Origin: Ruminococcaceae bacterium YAD3003
Lineage (GTDB): Bacteria; Bacillota; Clostridia; Saccharofermentanales; Saccharofermentanaceae
Length of the DNA: 64,000 nt
Direction: 5' to 3'
Assembly (NCBI GenBank): GCA_900107185.1
Contig: FNPA01000002.1
Location: forward strand, 62,001-126,000
This document shows, in pieces, positions 61,691 through 64,000 of this stretch. The notes under the pieces were generated by a model that saw only the letters and a program-made list of their open reading frames with translations, had not been told where the DNA came from and ran no database searches. The stretch's first letter is position 1. Every line of letters starts with the position of its first letter. Made by a program: the position numbers and the translations under genes.

Positions 61691-64000
61691 ATGATTCAAA
61701 GGGGACACACAGAGAAGAAGCTTTGGAAGAGCGTTCTCGCAACGTTCATGGCGGTTTGTGTCCTTTTTTCTTTGTCAGTTCCATTGTTTGCTGATTCTGA
61801 TGACGATATCGAAGTTGTTGACCCGATAGGCAACATCGAAGGCCATTCGGCTGTTCTTTATGGCAACACTGACGGACTCCCGACATCTGAAGCTAATGCT
61901 ATAACTGCTACTTCTGACGGATTTATCTGGATTGGAAGTTACGGCGGTCTTATCAGATATGACGGTAATACTTTCGAGAGATTCTCATCGACAACAGGTA
62001 TTGCCAGTGTCGTAAGCCTTTATGGTGACAGCAGGAATATGCTCTGGATCGGTACCAATGACCACGGTGCCGCAGTAATTGACAGATATGGTAATATCAC
62101 CATGTTCGGAAAAGATATCGGACTGCCTTCTGCATCAGTAAGAGGTTTTACTGAAGATTCTGAAGGAAATATTTATATGGCTACTACAATGGGTGTGGCT
62201 GTTGTAGATTTAGAGATGAACCTGACAGTTGTTGATGATCCAATGATCAGAAACGAATACATCAGACATATTGAAACCGGTCCTGACGGAATAGTATATG
62301 GACTTACGCAGGATGGTGACGTGTTCGCTTTATCTGGCGGCCGTGTCACCGGATTCTATACTTCACAGGCTCTTGGTCTTGAAGACGCAGTTATCCGTGC
62401 CATGCACGTTGATGAAGATAATCCGGGTTATCTCTATCTCGGAACAGACCGTACGAAGATCTACTACGGCAGCTTCGATACAGGTTTCCCCGGCGATAAG
62501 GCAATCGTTGTTCATCTTAACACCATCAATTCAATTACCAGTGTAGGTGAAGATCTCTGGATCTGCGCAAATAACGGAATCGCTGTTTACCGTGACGGTG
62601 AAGTCCTGCCTCTCGAAAACGTTCCGATGACATCAAACGTTGAAGGATGTATGTGTGACTATCAGGGCAACCTCTGGTTTGTTTCTTCGAGACAGGGTGT
62701 AATGAAGATCGTTCCTGACCAGTTCACGGATCTTTTCGAGAAGTACAATATCGAGAGAGAAGTCGTTAACTCCACATGTTTCTACGACGAAATGCTCTTT
62801 ATGGGAACCGATTCAGGTCTCAGAGTCGGAAATACAGCAGGTGAAGCAGAACGCATTACTATAGACAATGCGGTTACTGCTTCCGGTAATCATCTTGGTT
62901 ACAAAGAACTCCTTACGATGTTTAATGGAGTCAGAATCAGATCGATCATCAAGGACAGCCAGGACAGATTGTGGTTCTCTACATTTGATAAGCTCGGTCT
63001 CGTCAGATATGATCACGGCGAAGTGCTTACTTTCAGCACTGATGACGGAATGCCTTCCAACAGAATCAGAGCCGTAAATGAGATGAGTGACGGTTCTTTC
63101 GCTGTTGCATGTACGGGCGGTGTGGTTGTCATCAAGGGCGATTCCATCGAAAAAGTTTATGACGCGTCTTCAGGTGTCAGCAATACTGAAGTTCTGACTG
63201 TTTCAGAAGGTGAGAACGGAGATATCCTTGCAGGTACTGACGGCGGCGGTATTTTTATTATCGGCAGCTCCGGAGTTACAAACATTGACACTGATAACGG
63301 CCTTTATTCCGATATCGTTATGAGGATCAAGAAGGATAATAAGCGTAACGTTTATTGGATCGTAACATCTAACTCGTTAGCTTATATGACTTCTGATTAT
63401 GAGCCTCACACCATTGAGAATTTCCCTTATTCCAACAACTTCGACATATATGAGAATTCTTTAGGTGAGCTCTGGATCTTAAGCAGTAACGGAATATATG
63501 TAACTACGGCTGATGACTTGATAGCTAACGGTAATATTAATCCTGTTTTCTATGGTATCGACGACGGACTGCCGATCATTGCGACATCCAATTCATACAG
63601 TTATGTAACTGATGAGGGCATACTTTATATTGCCGGCACAACCGGTGTTGCAAAGGTTAATATCGAGACTACTTTCGAGACTGTTTCGAATATAAGAATG
63701 TCCGTACCTTATCTTGATGCAGACGGCGTTAAGATCTATCCGGATGAAAATGGTGTCTTTAATATTCCGACAGATGCAAAGAAGGTAACCATTTATCCTT
63801 ATATCTTTACGTACAGACTCATGAATCCTAAAGTTACTTACTATCTCGAAGGATTCGACAGAGAGCAGATGGTAATCAAGCGTTCTGATCTTACGTCAAT
63901 TGACTATACTAACCTCAGAGGCGGTAAGTACACGTTCAGAATGATCATTTCTGACTCTATGGGGCATGAGAATAATGAGTTCGCAATATCCATTGTTAAG
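61691..64000 (+). CDS. Two-component-type beta-propeller sensor (3' end outside window)
   Basis: 770 codons open to the window's last base. A signal peptide or anchor (residues about 12-36, VLATFMAVCVLFSLSVPLFA) is followed by many Reg_prop propeller blades (GLPTSEANAITATSDGFIWIG, DRLWFSTFDKLGLVRYD, DGMPSNRIRAVNEM) and a Y_Y_Y-like domain near 690-765 (YYLEGFDREQMVIKRSDL, NLRGGKYTFRM). Proteins with this start continue with a membrane helix and a histidine kinase or GGDEF domain, which would lie beyond the window. No Shine-Dalgarno precedes the ATG; TAAAAT ends seven bases before it, so the mRNA may be leaderless. Confidence 0.85.
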   Translation, partial: MIQRGHTEKKLWKSVLATFMAVCVLFSLSVPLFADSDDDIEVVDPIGNIEGHSAVLYGNTDGLPTSEANAITATSDGFIWIGSYGGLIRYDGNTFERFSSTTGIASVVSLYGDSRNMLWIGTNDHGAAVIDRYGNITMFGKDIGLPSASVRGFTEDSEGNIYMATTMGVAVVDLEMNLTVVDDPMIRNEYIRHIETGPDGIVYGLTQDGDVFALSGGRVTGFYTSQALGLEDAVIRAMHVDEDNPGYLYLGTDRTKIYYGSFDTGFPGDKAIVVHLNTINSITSVGEDLWICANNGIAVYRDGEVLPLENVPMTSNVEGCMCDYQGNLWFVSSRQGVMKIVPDQFTDLFEKYNIEREVVNSTCFYDEMLFMGTDSGLRVGNTAGEAERITIDNAVTASGNHLGYKELLTMFNGVRIRSIIKDSQDRLWFSTFDKLGLVRYDHGEVLTFSTDDGMPSNRIRAVNEMSDGSFAVACTGGVVVIKGDSIEKVYDASSGVSNTEVLTVSEGENGDILAGTDGGGIFIIGSSGVTNIDTDNGLYSDIVMRIKKDNKRNVYWIVTSNSLAYMTSDYEPHTIENFPYSNNFDIYENSLGELWILSSNGIYVTTADDLIANGNINPVFYGIDDGLPIIATSNSYSYVTDEGILYIAGTTGVAKVNIETTFETVSNIRMSVPYLDADGVKIYPDENGVFNIPTDAKKVTIYPYIFTYRLMNPKVTYYLEGFDREQMVIKRSDLTSIDYTNLRGGKYTFRMIISDSMGHENNEFAISIVK

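Overview
The window reads as a chromosomal segment of an anaerobic, Gram-positive, low-GC Bacillota of class Clostridia. The evidence is strong AGGAGG-type ribosome binding sites, sigma-A promoters (TTGACA-17-TATAAT), type III glutamine synthetase, an Amt-PII fusion, an iron-sulfur Rrf2 regulator, CPBP and HAAS/PadR membrane modules, and a tmRNA tag ending in LVAA. A rumen or gut member of Saccharofermentanaceae, Oscillospirales or Lachnospirales is plausible, but the sequence does not settle the family. There are no rRNA or tRNA genes, prophage or intact transposons. Most of the window looks like stable chromosome with a few decayed or repetitive patches.

Layout. 1-16 kb is nitrogen assimilation: a LysR regulator divergent from gltB-gltD (glutamate synthase), an ammonium transporter fused to PII followed by glnN (GSIII), then pyrG. 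It is flanked by two paralogous zinc-ribbon membrane proteins. The gltB and amt promoters share a block-conserved element of about 120 bp with inverted AAGGTAT/ATACCTT arms about 110 bp apart, probably a common nitrogen-control region. 16-27 kb is a sulfur and Fe-S regulon: an Rrf2/IscR-like regulator, iscS-iscU, mccB-mccA-metN-metI and metQ-ADH-AhpD-like. Four copies of the palindrome CCTA-N9-TAGG sit on the promoters. The two sulfur operons additionally start with short cysteine-rich leader peptides followed by intrinsic terminators, a two-layer Fe-S/cysteine switch. A 52-bp-period palindromic array and a PD-(D/E)XK-like gene separate metI from metQ.

26.6-35.5 kb holds a GDSL hydrolase, a lipoprotein and a c-di-GMP/phosphorelay island: REC-(degenerate GGDEF)-EAL, a free Hpt, a giant hybrid kinase and a membrane GGDEF protein. 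A decayed HD-GYP fragment lies just upstream. 35.5-39.4 kb is a YtrA-type GntR/ABC-2/CPBP operon with an operator of the known YtrA form. 39.4-46 kb holds ssrA (tmRNA), a zinc-ribbon protein, an amidase, a PadR-HAAS operon and an unusual NCS1 permease-PlsC acyltransferase-zinc-ribbon fusion preceded by an overlapping 51-residue membrane peptide.

46-64 kb holds divergent PlsC and acyl-CoA synthetase genes, a YgjP-like protease, a two-gene glycosyltransferase operon, a 1,718-residue DUF4011 helicase/nuclease (a defence-type architecture), a tail-anchored protein, uraA divergent from upp, an orphan amino-acid binding lipoprotein and the first 770 codons of a beta-propeller sensor that runs off the window. 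Two more palindromic arrays, of 64-bp and 62-bp period and unrelated sequence, lie in convergent intergenic gaps. The strongest candidates for undescribed biology are the paired Cys-leader attenuators under Rrf2 control, the shared nitrogen box, the three regularly phased palindrome arrays and the permease-acyltransferase fusion.
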